Shown in pieces: positions 1 to 11,154 of a stretch of 64,000 nucleotides of DNA. The DNA is from Bryoerythrophyllum caledonicum. Lineage: Eukaryota; Streptophyta; Bryopsida; Pottiales; Pottiaceae. The position numbers and the translations under genes were made by a program. Below the pieces are notes generated by a model. The model saw only the letters and a program-made list of their open reading frames with translations, made no database searches and was not told the origin of the DNA. The stretch covers positions 4,404,501 to 4,468,500 of the forward strand of contig OZ020517.1 of the NCBI GenBank assembly GCA_963971425.1, given 5' to 3'. How positions within the stretch are numbered: position 1 is the stretch's first letter; each line of letters opens with the position of its first letter.

Positions 1-429
1 TAAAATAAGGGTAGAAGATGTCCTTAAAAATCCTGCAATGCAATTATGTTCAAAGAATTAACAATACACTTCAAGTTTTGCATATATCATATCCTTCATA
101 TTTTGAAATTCAAAAATCCTTACAATAGATGCAAATATTTATATTTCCTTTCCAAGAAGAATATTTTTTTAAATGGACAAAAACTCAAATTTCTATAGAA
201 TTTTGAGTAATTTAATGTTTTGCTACACTATTTGTTATAAGTCACCCTAAATTACTGCACTATTTGTATATGTTGCTAGAAAAAAAGTTGTAACTTTTAA
301 ACTATAAGTTTGATTTCAACAAAAAATTTGTCAATGGGAAGTTAATGAAAATTTGCCCATTCAATAAAAAATCTCAAAAAATCATGCCTAGATTTGAGAA
401 CGTGGTATCCTACACAAACTCAAAATGTC

Positions 430-461
430 CCCCGAGGGGACATTGAGCCTTTAGAGGTTAA
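430..461. mobile_element. Right end of a TTAA-flanked MITE
   Basis: The sequence CCTTTAGAGG directly abuts TTAA at 458-461. It matches the right end of the 43.8-44.8 kb element (CCTTAGAGG then TTAA) and is the reverse complement of the family's left end (TTAA then CCCCTAAAGG). The left end of this copy is not recognisable and may lie outside the window. Confidence 0.4.
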
Positions 462-1497
462 TATCACATTTTAAAGTATCTTTGACAAAATTCACTTAAG
501 ATGGAATAACTTTCTTTCTATAGGTAGGATGAGAAGAAAAATAATATTTTTCATGTAGCTCTTATTTTCTTGCATCTTGATACAAAATTTCAAAAATTAG
601 TAATACAAATTGCATTCATTGAGTCATTGGAAACGAGCTTGGGATATGCAAAATCCTACCTCAATCCTTTTGGTATTTAAGGGTGTTGTAGTACATGTGG
701 ATAAGAATTCACATCTTAACACAAAAGATACCCTAAGGTTTTCGTTCCCACAGAGAACCCTCGAGAATTGCAAGAATAACAAGATGCCTGCATATAGGTA
801 TTCTCCACTTGCTAAATAAAAAGGGAAAGAGACAGGTTTAGATTATGGGGTCTAGGCTTAACTAAGTTGACCGTCCAACCCAAGGTCACAAGGAGCTCGT
901 CTTTGCAAAACGACTCGGACCGTGCAGGTTTGAGGGATCGAGAGTAGGGATAAAATCAGCTCGGATGTAGGAAGTTTAGGTCCGAGCGGACGGCTTACAC
1001 CTCTAACCTTGTTTTCACGAGACTATTCCGAGTTTATTCATGTTAGTCCTATTGTGGTAGATTTACTTACAGGGAAATATATGAACATTATAGACAGCAT
1101 AAGTTACATCAATATCATAAGAGGGGAAGAACACCACGAGGTATGGCCCGCGGCCTCAAAGAGCTTTTAGTGTTTGTATTGGTGATGTGAGCCCAAAAAG
1201 CGGCTCACGGTGTCATCTGGGCCTTATCATTTGTTAGTTAGCATCATGAAGCGATGATTACGACGAGTGGCCTAAACAAAACCACCAATTATAACTAAAT
1301 AGGCCAAAGACGCTTTTAAAGGTTATTTACTGGTTAGAAGCAACTCATCATCCCCAATTGGGATTAAAAATTATTATATCAAAATCAAACCTTAATATTA
1401 AAAGGGACCGTTGTCGTGTAGAGAGGGGAGCGCTTTGAGAATACGCGAGGTATCTGGCTGCGACTTCGTATAGTCTGCTACGGAGTTCTGTCAAATC
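462..1497. other. AT-rich stretch without a supported gene
   Basis: Only short ORFs without recognisable protein features occur here. Around 840-1010 the composition is more GC-balanced, but I see no domain or RNA structure. Confidence 0.5.
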
Positions 1498-1503
1498 TTG
1501 TGG

Positions 1504-1538
1504 TCTTCGGTCTTCAGTCTTCAGTCTTCAGTCTTCAA
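1504..1538. repeat. TCTTCAG heptamer microsatellite
   Basis: Five near-perfect tandem copies of the 7-mer TCTTCAG are seen by eye. Nearby short ORFs on both strands show no protein signature. Confidence 0.8.
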
Positions 1539-1984
1539 ACTCCTCCCCGTTGGCCTATCCTGTGGTGGTTCTAAAGGGTTAAGGGTAAAGGTGGGTGATA
1601 AGAAACCACGGCCTCGGACGGGTAAAACGGGACGGCCAGACCACAAGCTGAAACCGTCCGAAAGATTGGCTCCTAAAATTCAAACCCACGGTGACCAGCA
1701 AACGTGCCTCACCGGTGGGAACGACATAAACACGACCGTGTGGGCAATTAACCCCACTTCGCCGCAACAAAGTTTACAAGAACAGAATTGAAATACAACT
1801 AGCCTCCAAAACTGGCTTGGAATCACAAAAAAAGAAATCGGACCACAAGCCACAACACACTTGTCCCCATCTTCTCTTCTCTTCAATCCTCAAGTCTTCA
1901 ATTCTTCCATCCTTCAACTCCAAAGTCTTCAAGTGTTCAAAAACACTAAGAAACTCAAAAGAAGTGTTCAAAAACACAATGGAA

Positions 1985-2660
1985 AAGTTTCACCAAGGCT
2001 GTAACCTTCAAACAAGTGACACCGATGACTCAAAACTTCAAATACTAAGTGTAATAGCTCTCTGGAAAGCTAATTCAGACAACTAACACTCCTCCAAATT
2101 TCAAGTCAATCTAAACTACTGTCCGAAAGATATACGAGTTCAAAGTTCTGCCCCTCCAGATATTCAATCGCTCATAACTTCTTCTTCAAAACTCCAAATC
2201 TCAATTGTATTAACTTTTTGAAGAGCTATGACCATGGTTTACGCACCTTCCAATTCTCAAACAATTCCAAACTACTGTCCAAAAGTTATGGACAATCAAA
2301 GTTCTGCCTACCCCTATTCATTCAAATCTCTATAACTTCTTGCTCACAACTCCAAATCTCAATTGTGATATCTTTCTAGAAAGCTAAGATAGAGACGCAT
2401 ACACCCTCCAAATCTCAAATCAAATTGAGAACTACAGAAAAAGTTGTGGCTCCTCGAAACCTCTGCCTCTCAATGGATGGCCTCGGGTTTTCACAGAATT
2501 AAAACCTCAATAACTTTTTCTCTACAACTCCGAATTCAAAATTTAAAACGAGTATAGAAAGCTCTCAAAACAAGGAACAAGATCACAAATTTTCAATTCC
2601 ATATCGTTCAAGCTCAACGAGTTACACACAGTCAAAGTTCTGCTCCAAACCCTTCCTCTC
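1985..2660. repeat. Diverged tandem repeat, unit about 160 bp, about four copies
   Basis: Landmarks such as 'aactccaaatctcaattg' recur near 2190 and 2350, with weaker versions near 2030 and 2520, giving a spacing of about 160-170 bp. Associated phrases (aactactgtcc, caaagttctgcc, taacttctt) recur in the same order. Copies are strongly diverged. This could be an old satellite or the untranslated region of a retroelement; no coding capacity is evident. Confidence 0.6.
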
Positions 2661-2929
2661 TCACCCGCACACACACACACACCCACTAAGGAATATCTTT
2701 CCCAACTTTTTCACCTCAAGTGGACGTCGGCACTCCAGCCCATGTCACCCTATCCAAAGTACCCCACAAGGTACTTTGCTACTTTCTTATCCTTTCCACT
2801 TTCAACCACATAAATCCCCTAGTCTTTTATTTATTGGAAGACTAAAAATTTAGACCTTCCAACCAACAAGATAAGTAAAATAAAAAAAATAACTAAAAAA
2901 TAAATAAATAAAAACTTATCGTAAGGTAG

Positions 2930-3180
2930 CTGATGGAACGGACGTATAAAGGTGTTGATTCGCACAACCTGATCGCCAAGTCGTGGACTTGGTTGGCTGG
3001 AAATGTCGTGGTCAGTGGCCGCCGCCAGTCCGGGTTCGAACCCGATCGAGCCCGTCGAGTGGTTGAGCGGCCCACGGCTTGGCTCGCTAGTGAGGCAGGA
3101 AAAATACCAGTCAACCCGCTACCTACCCCCCTGAGCAGTGACAAGAGCGGTGCAGCACCTACATGCTAACACTTGCCCAA
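2930..3180 (+). mobile_element. tRNA-derived SINE candidate
   Basis: A perfect Pol III B-box core, GGTTCGAACCC, lies at 3033-3043. An A-box-like TGGTCAGTGG lies upstream near 3009-3018. Both sit in a GC-rich island within AT-rich DNA, as expected of a tRNA-derived SINE head. No cloverleaf can be folded convincingly, so I do not call a functional tRNA. Box spacing is short, which lowers confidence. Confidence 0.4.
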
Positions 3181-3199
3181 ATCCTCAAACCGTGGTTCT

Positions 3200-5450
3200 C
3201 ACCACGACCAAACCTTTTTATCCCAACTCCTTACTTATTAAAATCCACACATATAAAGACTAATACTTGTATGTACATGATGGAAGAATTTCCATCAGGA
3301 CACCGTCACCAAACAAAAACCAAAAACATATTCAATTCCATGTGTTTTTAACACAATTAGATAGGCCTTGTTGAGAAAAGAAAAGAGATTGAATAATAGA
3401 GAGTAAAAGAAAATTGCCAGTAAGACGGCATAAGATATGATATTAAAAGAAAGGAAGTAAGAGAACACAAAAAAGGGAGACTAAAAATAAAAAATAAATT
3501 AAGAAAAAAAAGAGCTTGGCGTTGCGTCCATGATGTGGTCACTACATTAGCTAATCTAAAAACTCCACGCCATGAGTTGGAGGCATGTGGCCTAGGAAGG
3601 AAATAGATGATTTTAAGCAAACTAAAATTGAAAATAAGTATTAACAATCGGAATTAGATTGGCGATCATGGGCTAGCTAGGGGGACGAGGCTCAAATTTA
3701 TTATTTGAATTTTTTATGTTTTATTTTTTCCTCTTCCCTTGTAGGCTTGGAGAGATTTTGGTATTTTTGGGGTAGTATTCTCCAAAATCTTGCCGGCGGC
3801 GGGAGTTTCCAACGGCCATCGGGCAGGTATTGATGGAGCTTGGGAGAACGCCTAGAAGGTTGCGACTGAGCAGGAGAGAAAAGGTGTTGCGTTTGAGCGG
3901 GAGATTGAACCACAGGTTGTGGCGACGGAGGTCAGCAATGCGCTCGCGGTTGGGGAGTTTTCGGCGACGGCATGCCGACTAAAGCGTTGGAGCACGTTGT
4001 GAATGGAGATCGCATTGAGTTGGAGATAAATCGGTGACAAGGAGGATGATCATGAGGGAATCGAGGAAAGAGCGCGGTGCATGAGTGTGAGCTCCGACGC
4101 TACAGGAGACGTGAGGAGAGTAGAGTCAGAGAGTTATGGCAATCAAGGGGGAGGTAGGGGGTTAGCCTGCAACTACGCTTGAGCCGGAGAGACGAGGGAG
4201 AACGTTTGGAGGTGATTGCGCCGCGAAGCTGAAGCTTGGACTGCGGAGAGAAGGTTCAGAAGTAGAGGGTTAGAGTCGGTTGTGAGGGAACAACTCGAGC
4301 GCTTATGGGTGCTCAAAACAAAAAAAAGGCGTGAGTTAGAGGAGGCTAGTTAGAGGGAGAAGATCAACAGGGGTTTGCGCTGGTAGGTGTGCTAATCGGG
4401 AAGGGCCCGGTGGTGAGAAGGCTGAGTGGAGCGCTGGGATTCGACACGGCCGGAAGAGTCGTCGAAGGTGAAGGGCGGCAGGTCATGGCGCTCAAGAAGT
4501 CCGTTGGCAGAGCTGAGCGGTCGGTAGCCAGGTCGAGTTGCGCATGCGGTGGAAGGACGAGATCTGGTGATGTGTGGAGCGTTGAACACTTGGCAAGCGG
4601 CCGAAGAATGATTTGACTAAGGAGATTGAAGGAGACAACAAGCTATGGCAACCAAGGACGAGCAAGGAGTAATTTGTCCTTGAATGTTCCCGCCTCCCTC
4701 ATTGCCGTGGTGTAAACGGTTGATGGTGAAGTGTTGTAGGATCACTGTTATGCTAATTGGTCACCTGTAAAAATTTTGAGTGAAAGAAAAAACCACGCGG
4801 AAGCGCCGCCCATATTTTCCCTCAAATTAGGTCAACTAAATTGAACCTCAGCTCATGCCTTCTGTTGGTTACCGGATCAGTCTAGCACGTGATGATCAAC
4901 AAAGTTCCATGTATGCTTGTAATCGGGTCATGGTGAATAGTGATGGACTGGTTGAGTTTGGCCATTGTGTTTAACAGCAGTAAACGTGAATTGCACAGTG
5001 TTGGCTATTGTTGTTGGTGCTAGTCGGGGATCTGAATGAGAAGTTTAGGTGTTTGGTCAAGTTCATCATTCAAAATCAGTAATACTAGGCAAAAGAAATG
5101 CTTCATTCCGGGTTGCAGGCGTAAGTTATGGTTGGTTGAAGTTTGCATCACCTAAGTTGCAGCTAGTTGTCTTGCATGAGGCTAATTTGTGAGTTCAATT
5201 GGGGAACTTAGTGCTCCATCAAGTAGTAATGACACAAAACTAGTAACATTAGATGCAGAAAACGTTCAATTCTGGCTCATGTCCAGAAAGTTATTAACAA
5301 GGGAAGTTTTGCGCTAGTTAAATACCGTGCGGCGTGCAACAAAAATTTTAAATCAGGTTAAGAAAGAACTACGAAAAAGAGAACAAGGAAAAGAAAAGGA
5401 AAGAACAAAAGATAGTTAGGCTGATTCGCCTCAAGTCATGGCAGCATGGG
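3200..5450. other. No supported gene
   Basis: Short ORFs occur on both strands, but none shows a domain, signal peptide or conserved pattern. The part from 3,780 to 4,620 is GC-richer than its surroundings and could be a decayed coding region; I cannot identify it. Confidence 0.4.
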
Positions 5451-6737
5451 TTGAATCAAACCAATTCAATTAGGACGTGGAGGTATTTAGTTAAAAGTCT
5501 AGGGGGGGCTTATCCGGTGCCTCCACCCTGATTCCCTAGGTACAGAAGTTGCACAACAAAATTAACCAAGTTCAAGCCTAGTAAGATTGGGACGACCAAA
5601 ACCTTGCACAACCATTCTCCAATTAGGGTTGACCCCGCGGCTCTTATGGTAAATAGGTGGCCCACCCGCCTACCATCTGAGCTGCTAAGTCTTTTTCTTT
5701 ACTCCATAACGGCTAAAAGAGTACCATCTAACTGATCCTCATAGACATCTGCACAAGGGATCACCGACCCCACTTCTTTCCTTCATAAAACGAAGTTCTT
5801 CTTCTCATGCCCAATAGACATCCACACAAAGGGTAGATTAGAACTCCTTCCTTCTCTCAAGATAATCCAGGCTCTTAGAGCAGTTCCTAGTTTAATCCGC
5901 ATAAACATTCGGACAAGGGATAAAACCAAGTCCAACTTGGTCCTTAATCCATAGCCTTAGGTTCAGTCACCCTCAATAGACATCCGCACAAAGAAAAGAA
6001 GTGAAACTAGACATGACGCTAAGGTAGCTTAGTGCCCCTATGGATCCACCATCCGATCAAAGGTTGGATGCATCCGGGATCTGAAGTCCCCTTCACAACT
6101 CCCACGGATAGGTCACAAAAGATGTACCAAGACTCCTTCATCTGTCAACCCCCTCTTCCTCCCTAAACACTTGTTGTCTCACATGATACTTCCATCCTAC
6201 CTTAATTAGTTCTATGTAATGGAACAAGGAAACAACAACAAATGGTCAAATCAAATTCACGCCTTCCTAACACCCTCGTTGTCTAACCTGTGATTTTATC
6301 TAATTACTCTAAATGATGGAGCAAAGAAACAACAATGTGACTACTAGAATGAACTAAAGAGCGGACTACTTGAAATGACACTCGCAGTTGGGTATAGAAT
6401 CCAAGCTCCCCAAGCGTGAAGGGTTTGAGAGCATAGGTTTAGATATAAACTGAAAGTGAATACACACAACAAGCAGTGAAGAGAAGTGTCATGAGACACC
6501 TTCTTTATACTGCTTGGAAATACACAAACGCCAATAAAACAAAAGATACCTTCTTAGCCTAAAACTGTGGCATTAACTAACCTTGACGGTGATGGCCGCC
6601 ATCGTACCATCCTAGCATACGCTAAATCAAAAGGCATTTAATCACACAAATTCCAAGGCAAAATCAAGTCAAACCCAAAGTCAAACGGGGGGCCTAATCC
6701 TAGAATGAACAGTGACCTACAAACCAAGATTCCATGC

Positions 6738-7016
6738 CTACTTCCAGGCCAACTCCTCGAGTCTTCTCTTCTCTTCCTTTCTCTTCTGCTTCATGGTACT
6801 CTTCTTCATAGTAGGACCAGGTGTAGTCGTCGGTGCCATTGCACGATGTGGCAACAAATCCGAAGGCAATATGGAAACTGGTCGGGGCGCGGGTGACTGA
6901 AGAGGGAGCGGTAGGGCCTCACTTCCGGTCAATGTGGCATCCGCGCAGCTCGGATGGAGTGGTCCGAGCATCGATCTCGGACCAGGGCTTGGCCCAGGCC
7001 GACAAAACTGGCTCAT
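6738..7016 (-). pseudogene. Element X protein, truncated C-terminal part
   Basis: The last 20 or so codons encode a Lys/Arg/Glu-rich tail (KRKEEKRRLEEL then two residues and stop) nearly the same as that at the end of the element X reading frame at 54,450. The rest is Pro/Ser-rich, as in the corresponding linker of the other copy. The large N-terminal domain of the intact copy is missing. Function is unknown; the basic tail could be a nuclear localisation or nucleic-acid binding segment. Confidence 0.5.
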
Positions 7017-7266
7017 AGCTCGGAATCATCACGGTGATAATCTACTCGGATGCGCGCTCGGGCTCGGCCACTATCTGCTATGCAAAGTGAAAGTAAGCGG
7101 AACTCTTACTGGTGGTTGTCTCAAGATGGGATGAACTCTATAGAGGTGCACTCTTTGGTGTCGAGTAAATGGTAACTCCCAAAGGGAATTGGCGAGTACA
7201 GCGCGTGAGTAGAGGCTCCATCGGGATGTCTGTTTCTTCCTCTCTCGGTCGTCGTCGTGGTTGTCC

Positions 7267-7490
7267 TTATCCATGCCCTCTCGGTGATCCTCGCCCTCTC
7301 AGTGATCCTCGCCCTCTCAGTGATCCTCGCCCTCGCGGTGATCCTCGCCCTCTCGGTGATCCTCACCCTCGCGGTGATCCTCGCCCTCGTTGTGTCCTCG
7401 CCCTCGCGGTGATCCTCTCCCTTGTGGCGATCCTCTCCCTCGCTGTGATCCTCGCGGTTTTGATGATCCTCGCCCTCGCTAGCAACCCTA
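7267..7490. repeat. 18-bp minisatellite (gatcctcgccctctcggt type)
   Basis: About eleven tandem 18-bp units. Because 18 is divisible by three, every frame stays open and gives six-residue repeats (RITERA-like on the minus strand). That explains the long ORFs here, which are unlikely to be genes. It lies inside element X copy 1, at the position where copy 3 carries another short-unit array. Confidence 0.85.
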
Positions 7491-7684
7491 GGGCTCGGGT
7501 CTTGGGCTAAAGCTTACTTTTATTCGTTTTAAAGATTTGTAAGTAAGCCTTAGTTTCACTTACCTTAATCTTAACTAGGAACTAACACTATTCAGTAGTA
7601 AAACCCAAACTTAATTATTTAGTCTAAGTTTAACGCTCCTAACTAACTAACTAATTAATTTTTTTTTGTGGTACGACAAAGGGA

Positions 7685-8230
7685 TAATCCCTAAAGGGCC
7701 AAATATTTGTATACGTGACTAAATTTTTCACTATGATCGCAATTATCTCAATCCATACGGTCAAAATTCACCAAATTTCTACGACATCAGAGTTTTCGTG
7801 AAGGACACTAGAATACACTGGATAGTCACTCCAAATCTTAGGATCTTATGTTAGTTACTGGGACCACATGCACATGGTGACTTCGCTTGGGAAAAGTGTG
7901 GAGGAACTATTGGTCAACTCTTTGAGAACTTAGGATACTACAGGGGAGCTTTAGCTTGCATGGGGTAGGGCCCAAGAACATTGATTGCCAAGCATTTCAT
8001 TAGAGTAGAAACCAAGGAATATAAAATTCCTCATGCTCTTTTTTTTTAGTTATTAAATCTCATACGAACTGACACCATATTCCTCCTAGCTTGCCTCTTC
8101 AGGAAGCACTTTTAGGAAAACTATATCATCTCATAGAAGTTTAGAAGAAGATCCTATAGTTACATTCCCCAAAAAGTTCATCTTGGCAGCTTTTAATAAA
8201 TGGAGTAGAGATTCCTCTAAAATGCCTTGG
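7685..8230. other. Gene-free AT-rich stretch with a degenerate MITE-like start
   Basis: The phrase TCCCTAAAGGGCCAAA near 7,689 resembles the CCCCTAAAGGCCCAAG end of the TTAA-flanked MITEs. 'caatccatacggtcaaaatt' near 7,750 resembles an internal phrase of the 43.8-44.8 kb copy. No opposite end was found and no gene is visible. Confidence 0.35.
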
Positions 8231-8231
8231 T

Positions 8232-8310
8232 CCTGCCTCATCATCCTGCCACATCATCCTGCCACATCAACCTGCCACATCATCCTGCCACATCACCCTG
8301 CCACATCACC
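8232..8310. repeat. 13-bp tandem repeat (cctgccacatcat)
   Basis: Six copies of a 13-bp unit with one or two substitutions each, seen directly. It lies 300 bp beyond the 3' end of the minus-strand ODF3-like gene. Confidence 0.8.
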
Positions 8311-8594
8311 TCTTCCTCATGTCGCGGAAGGAGAAACTGTTGCCGCGGGGACTTGTGTTGATCGGGGCGATGGCGCTTGCTCATGCGTGACCTTGTCCTT
8401 GACGTGCATGGTGCCGGGAGGTTGTCGCTGTACTTATTCGAAGCGCTAGCTATTGTTTCAAACCATTGGAACAGGAGGTGGAGGACTTGAGAGAGAGACG
8501 ACATACAGTCTTTTCAACGAATTACGTGCCGCTTCATAGAGAACAACTCGCTACAGACAGACAGTTATAAATACGGACAAGCCTAACTGTTTTA

Positions 8595-9800
8595 TCAGCA
8601 TGGTCCCTCGCAGTCGCGGAAGGAGTAATCCCCGCGCGCCTTGTGCTGGTTAGGTCGGTTCCGCGGATGCCGCCCCTGCATGCTGTACGCCGGGCCGCCA
8701 CTCCTGGAGCACACGTCGTAGCTCCCGGGTCCGGGGTTATTGTCCCCGCGCCCCAGTCCATAGCGCTTGGCGATGCTGTAGCTCGGGATGCAGTTGTGGA
8801 AGTTGGGATCGTAGGTGCCAGGTCCAGGGTTCGGCTCTCCAGCGCGCTTCGTCATTCTCGTGGCCAAGCTGTAGCTGGGAGCGTCGCTGCGAAGCCGCGG
8901 CTCGTAGCTTCCAGGCCCGGGATTCTTATCCCCTGCTCCGGATTGGAACTTCCTGGCGATGGAGTATGACGGCTCGCCGGTGTTGAGGCGGTGGTCGTAG
9001 CTGCCAGGACCTGGGAAGTTGTCATTGGACCGGCTCCCTGTGCGCGCTGCGAGGGAGTACGCCGGCGCGCCTGATTTTCTGCCTGGGTCGTACTCGCCAG
9101 GGCCTGGATTCATGTCGTTTTTGCCGGTGGAGAAGCGGCTAGGGAGGGAGTAGGACGGGCCTCGGTCGCCGGGCCCGGGGTAGTACGCTCCAGGGCCGGG
9201 ACTTGGTTCCGAGCGAGCCGTGTTGCAGCGCTTCGCGAGGGAGTAGGCGGGTACGCACGAGTGGAGGAGCGGGTCGTAGGCGCCGGGGCCTGGGACTGGC
9301 GCGCTGGGCGCCGTGTGGGGGCGCATGGCGATGGAGTACGAGGGCGCCCCCGAGCGCTCCAGGGCGTCGTATGCGCCCGGGCCGGGCGTACTCGGCCTGG
9401 CCTCGCCGCGCATGCGCGCTGCGAGTGAGTACGCGGGGCCCTCCAGGCCGCTGCGCACCTCATAGCTGCCCGGGCCTGGGTTCCTGTCGCCGCCGCTGGT
9501 TTGGAACTTGCTGGCGATTGAGTAGGACGGCGGGCTCTGCTTCGTGGTTCCGACCTCGCAGGAGTACGCGCCGGGGCCTGGGAATTGGTCGCGCGTGCGC
9601 GGGCCCAGACGCGAGGGCAGTGTGTAGGAGGGGCCGGCGCCGCCGATCTTGGGGTCGTACGCGCCTGGGCCTGGCTGGTCTGCGCCAGGGCCGCTGCGGA
9701 ACTTTTGCCCGATGGAGTACACTGGTGCTGCGCGCCTCGTGTACCTGTCTTTCGTGCAGTACGCTCCGGGGCCTGGATTGTCGTTGAAGTCGTCGTCCAT
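8595..9800 (-). CDS. SHIPPO/ODF3-like (STPGR repeat) flagellar protein
   Basis: An uninterrupted 401-residue ORF starts MDDDFNDNPGPGAY. It contains twelve PGPG(A/S/E/T)Y repeats spaced about 33 residues apart, each followed by a YS(L/I)xx(R/K) motif. This is the STPGR/SHIPPO repeat of outer dense fibre 3 and CIMAP proteins, which bind axonemal microtubules, in several cases inside the doublet lumen. In plants such genes are expected only where sperm are flagellated, so expression in antheridia is likely. Length and repeat number fit the family. There is no signal peptide, membrane segment or intron, and no stop or frameshift. The GC-rich coding sequence contrasts with its flanks, as in a functional gene under selection. 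Family assignment is firm; the exact paralogue is not. Confidence 0.93.
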   Translation of the reverse strand: MDDDFNDNPGPGAYCTKDRYTRRAAPVYSIGQKFRSGPGADQPGPGAYDPKIGGAGPSYTLPSRLGPRTRDQFPGPGAYSCEVGTTKQSPPSYSIASKFQTSGGDRNPGPGSYEVRSGLEGPAYSLAARMRGEARPSTPGPGAYDALERSGAPSYSIAMRPHTAPSAPVPGPGAYDPLLHSCVPAYSLAKRCNTARSEPSPGPGAYYPGPGDRGPSYSLPSRFSTGKNDMNPGPGEYDPGRKSGAPAYSLAARTGSRSNDNFPGPGSYDHRLNTGEPSYSIARKFQSGAGDKNPGPGSYEPRLRSDAPSYSLATRMTKRAGEPNPGPGTYDPNFHNCIPSYSIAKRYGLGRGDNNPGPGSYDVCSRSGGPAYSMQGRHPRNRPNQHKARGDYSFRDCEGPC

Positions 9801-10430
9801 GTCCGCGGAAGTTTACTCAAGTTGCTGCGTCTTCATTCTCACGGTACTTGATCTCGCCCCATTCTCTTCAATCAGCGAAGTGTGAGTCGTTGAACTGTTC
9901 TACATCTACTGAAGTTTAGGTCCTCGCATATTCAATCTCTTCATGATCTTGCTCAACTCTGTTTGATCGGTGAGTTGTGACCTGGATTGTCCGTGTCCAT
10001 GGCAATTCAGCTTCTCGCATGCTCACGCTCCATTCTCTTCGATCAGTGAGGCGTGACCCGCATTGTCGGAACTTTAGCTCTTCGCATACTTAATCTGCCC
10101 CACCTTCCTCCTCACTGTGTGGTCTCGCTCCATTCTCTTCGATAAGTGAGGTGTGACCCGGATTTTCGTAAAAATCTCTCTTGTCTATGGAAGGTTAGCT
10201 CCTCACAGAATCAGTCTGCCGCATCTTCATCCTTACTCTCATTTCAATCAGGGTCCCTAGTCTTCTGTCTCAATGCCTGAGTTCCTGTGATATTTCTATC
10301 TTGTCTCACTTCAATTGGTGCCTCAGAGTCTGGCTTAGTGACTACTCTATGTGCTCACATCTTTGCAAATTCAGAAGGCGATTCGCTACATTTTCTTCGA
10401 ACACTGAGGTGTGACCCTGATCATCGTTGA

Positions 10431-10593
10431 AACACCATATTCATTATATTGGGAGATTGTGAGCCTCCCAATTTAATACGTATGTTGCTCTTGAGCTCTA
10501 AAATGTACCCAATATGCACATTCAGCTCGAGTCGAGCTGAATGTGCACAAGATCAAAATCATGGAAATCTCCCAATATAATGAATATGGTGTT
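10431..10593. mobile_element. 163-bp MITE with perfect 28-bp terminal inverted repeats
   Basis: Bases 10431-10458 are the exact reverse complement of 10566-10593; the ends read AACACCATATTC. Both flanks carry TTGA (10427-10430 and 10594-10597), a probable 4-bp target duplication. A 33-nt near-perfect palindrome sits inside. Non-autonomous, no coding capacity. A related end lies at 61,042. The superfamily cannot be decided from the ends alone. Confidence 0.85.
10515..10547. repeat. 33-nt palindrome inside the MITE
   Basis: Two 16-nt arms (TGCACATTCAGCTCGA and its complement) flank one central G. The 21-nt core recurs with one mismatch at 63,720-63,740 in an intron of the FCP1-like gene. Confidence 0.85.
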
Positions 10594-11154
10594 TTGAACT
10601 CTTTCATGTCTATGGAAGTTTAGCACCTCGCATACTTGCTGCATCTTCATCGTGACTGTATGACCTCGTACCATTCTCTTCGGTCACTGAGGTTTGTCCC
10701 AGATGATCCTTAAAATCTTATACTCAATCTGCCGCATCTTCCTCCTTCCTGCACCAATTTTTCGACCAGCGAGGCATGTGAGAGTGGTCGTGTCACGTCT
10801 GTGGGAGCCTACGAAATTTGAAGCGATGGCTCTTTTGAGAAAGCTTTTGGGAATCTCATGACTTCTAGAATCTCGGGCGGTTTATTCAGTATCTCGGAGA
10901 TGGCGTAGGTGGATTCGTAACGCCGAGGAATTTTTCGCGGCGCGATCTGAGGGTGGGGACCGATTCGGTTTCCCTTGGCCGAGTCACGATCTATGGGAAT
11001 GCAACATGTAGCTCTGTGACTTGTGGGATTGCTCTCATCCGGAGACATTGAGCCTCCGTTTCAGGCTGTGAGCTTTTAGTCAGATCAAGGGACAACGAGC
11101 ATGAAGAGGCAGCTCATTCGTGGTGTAGTGCACAGCTTGGAAACTGCAATCAAT

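Larger units (their letters stand above)
5460..7678 (-). mobile_element. Element X, copy 1 (decayed, minus orientation)
   Basis: Read on the minus strand, the region starts with TGTCGTACCAC (7678 downwards), matching the TGTCGTAACAC start of the intact copy at 51,354. It carries the same coding C-terminus (about 6738-6800) and about 350 bp of similar 3' sequence after the stop (6300-6730 here, 54,450-54,860 in copy 3). The 3' boundary was not found, so 5460 is only a guess. Four variants of a phrase like 'agacatccgcacaaag' between 5,740 and 6,000 form a weak repeat within it. Confidence 0.55.
9840..10800. repeat. Diverged tandem repeats upstream of the ODF3-like gene
   Basis: The phrase 'cattctcttcgatcagtgaggtgtgaccc' or close variants recurs near 9,860, 10,030, 10,130, 10,390 and 10,670. 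It is followed by 'ctcgcatactt...ctgccgcatcttc'. Units are about 100-150 bp and well diverged. The array covers the promoter side of the minus-strand ODF3-like gene and is interrupted by a small MITE at 10,431. Confidence 0.65.

Noticed and set aside
4389..4616. 75-residue Arg-rich ORF in a GC-rich patch
   Set aside because: No domain and no conserved copy; likely chance.
7121..7510. RITERA-repeat ORF (minus) and the plus-strand repeat ORF
   Set aside because: Direct products of an 18-bp minisatellite.
9110..9820. Long ORFs (236, 194 and 88 residues) overlapping the ODF3-like gene
   Set aside because: Shadow frames of a GC-rich gene with a periodic PGPGxY coding repeat; no domain of their own.
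10809..11048. 79-residue minus ORF starting MSPDESNPTSHR
   Set aside because: Mixed composition and possibly a coding remnant, but there is no recognisable motif, promoter or homologue in the window.
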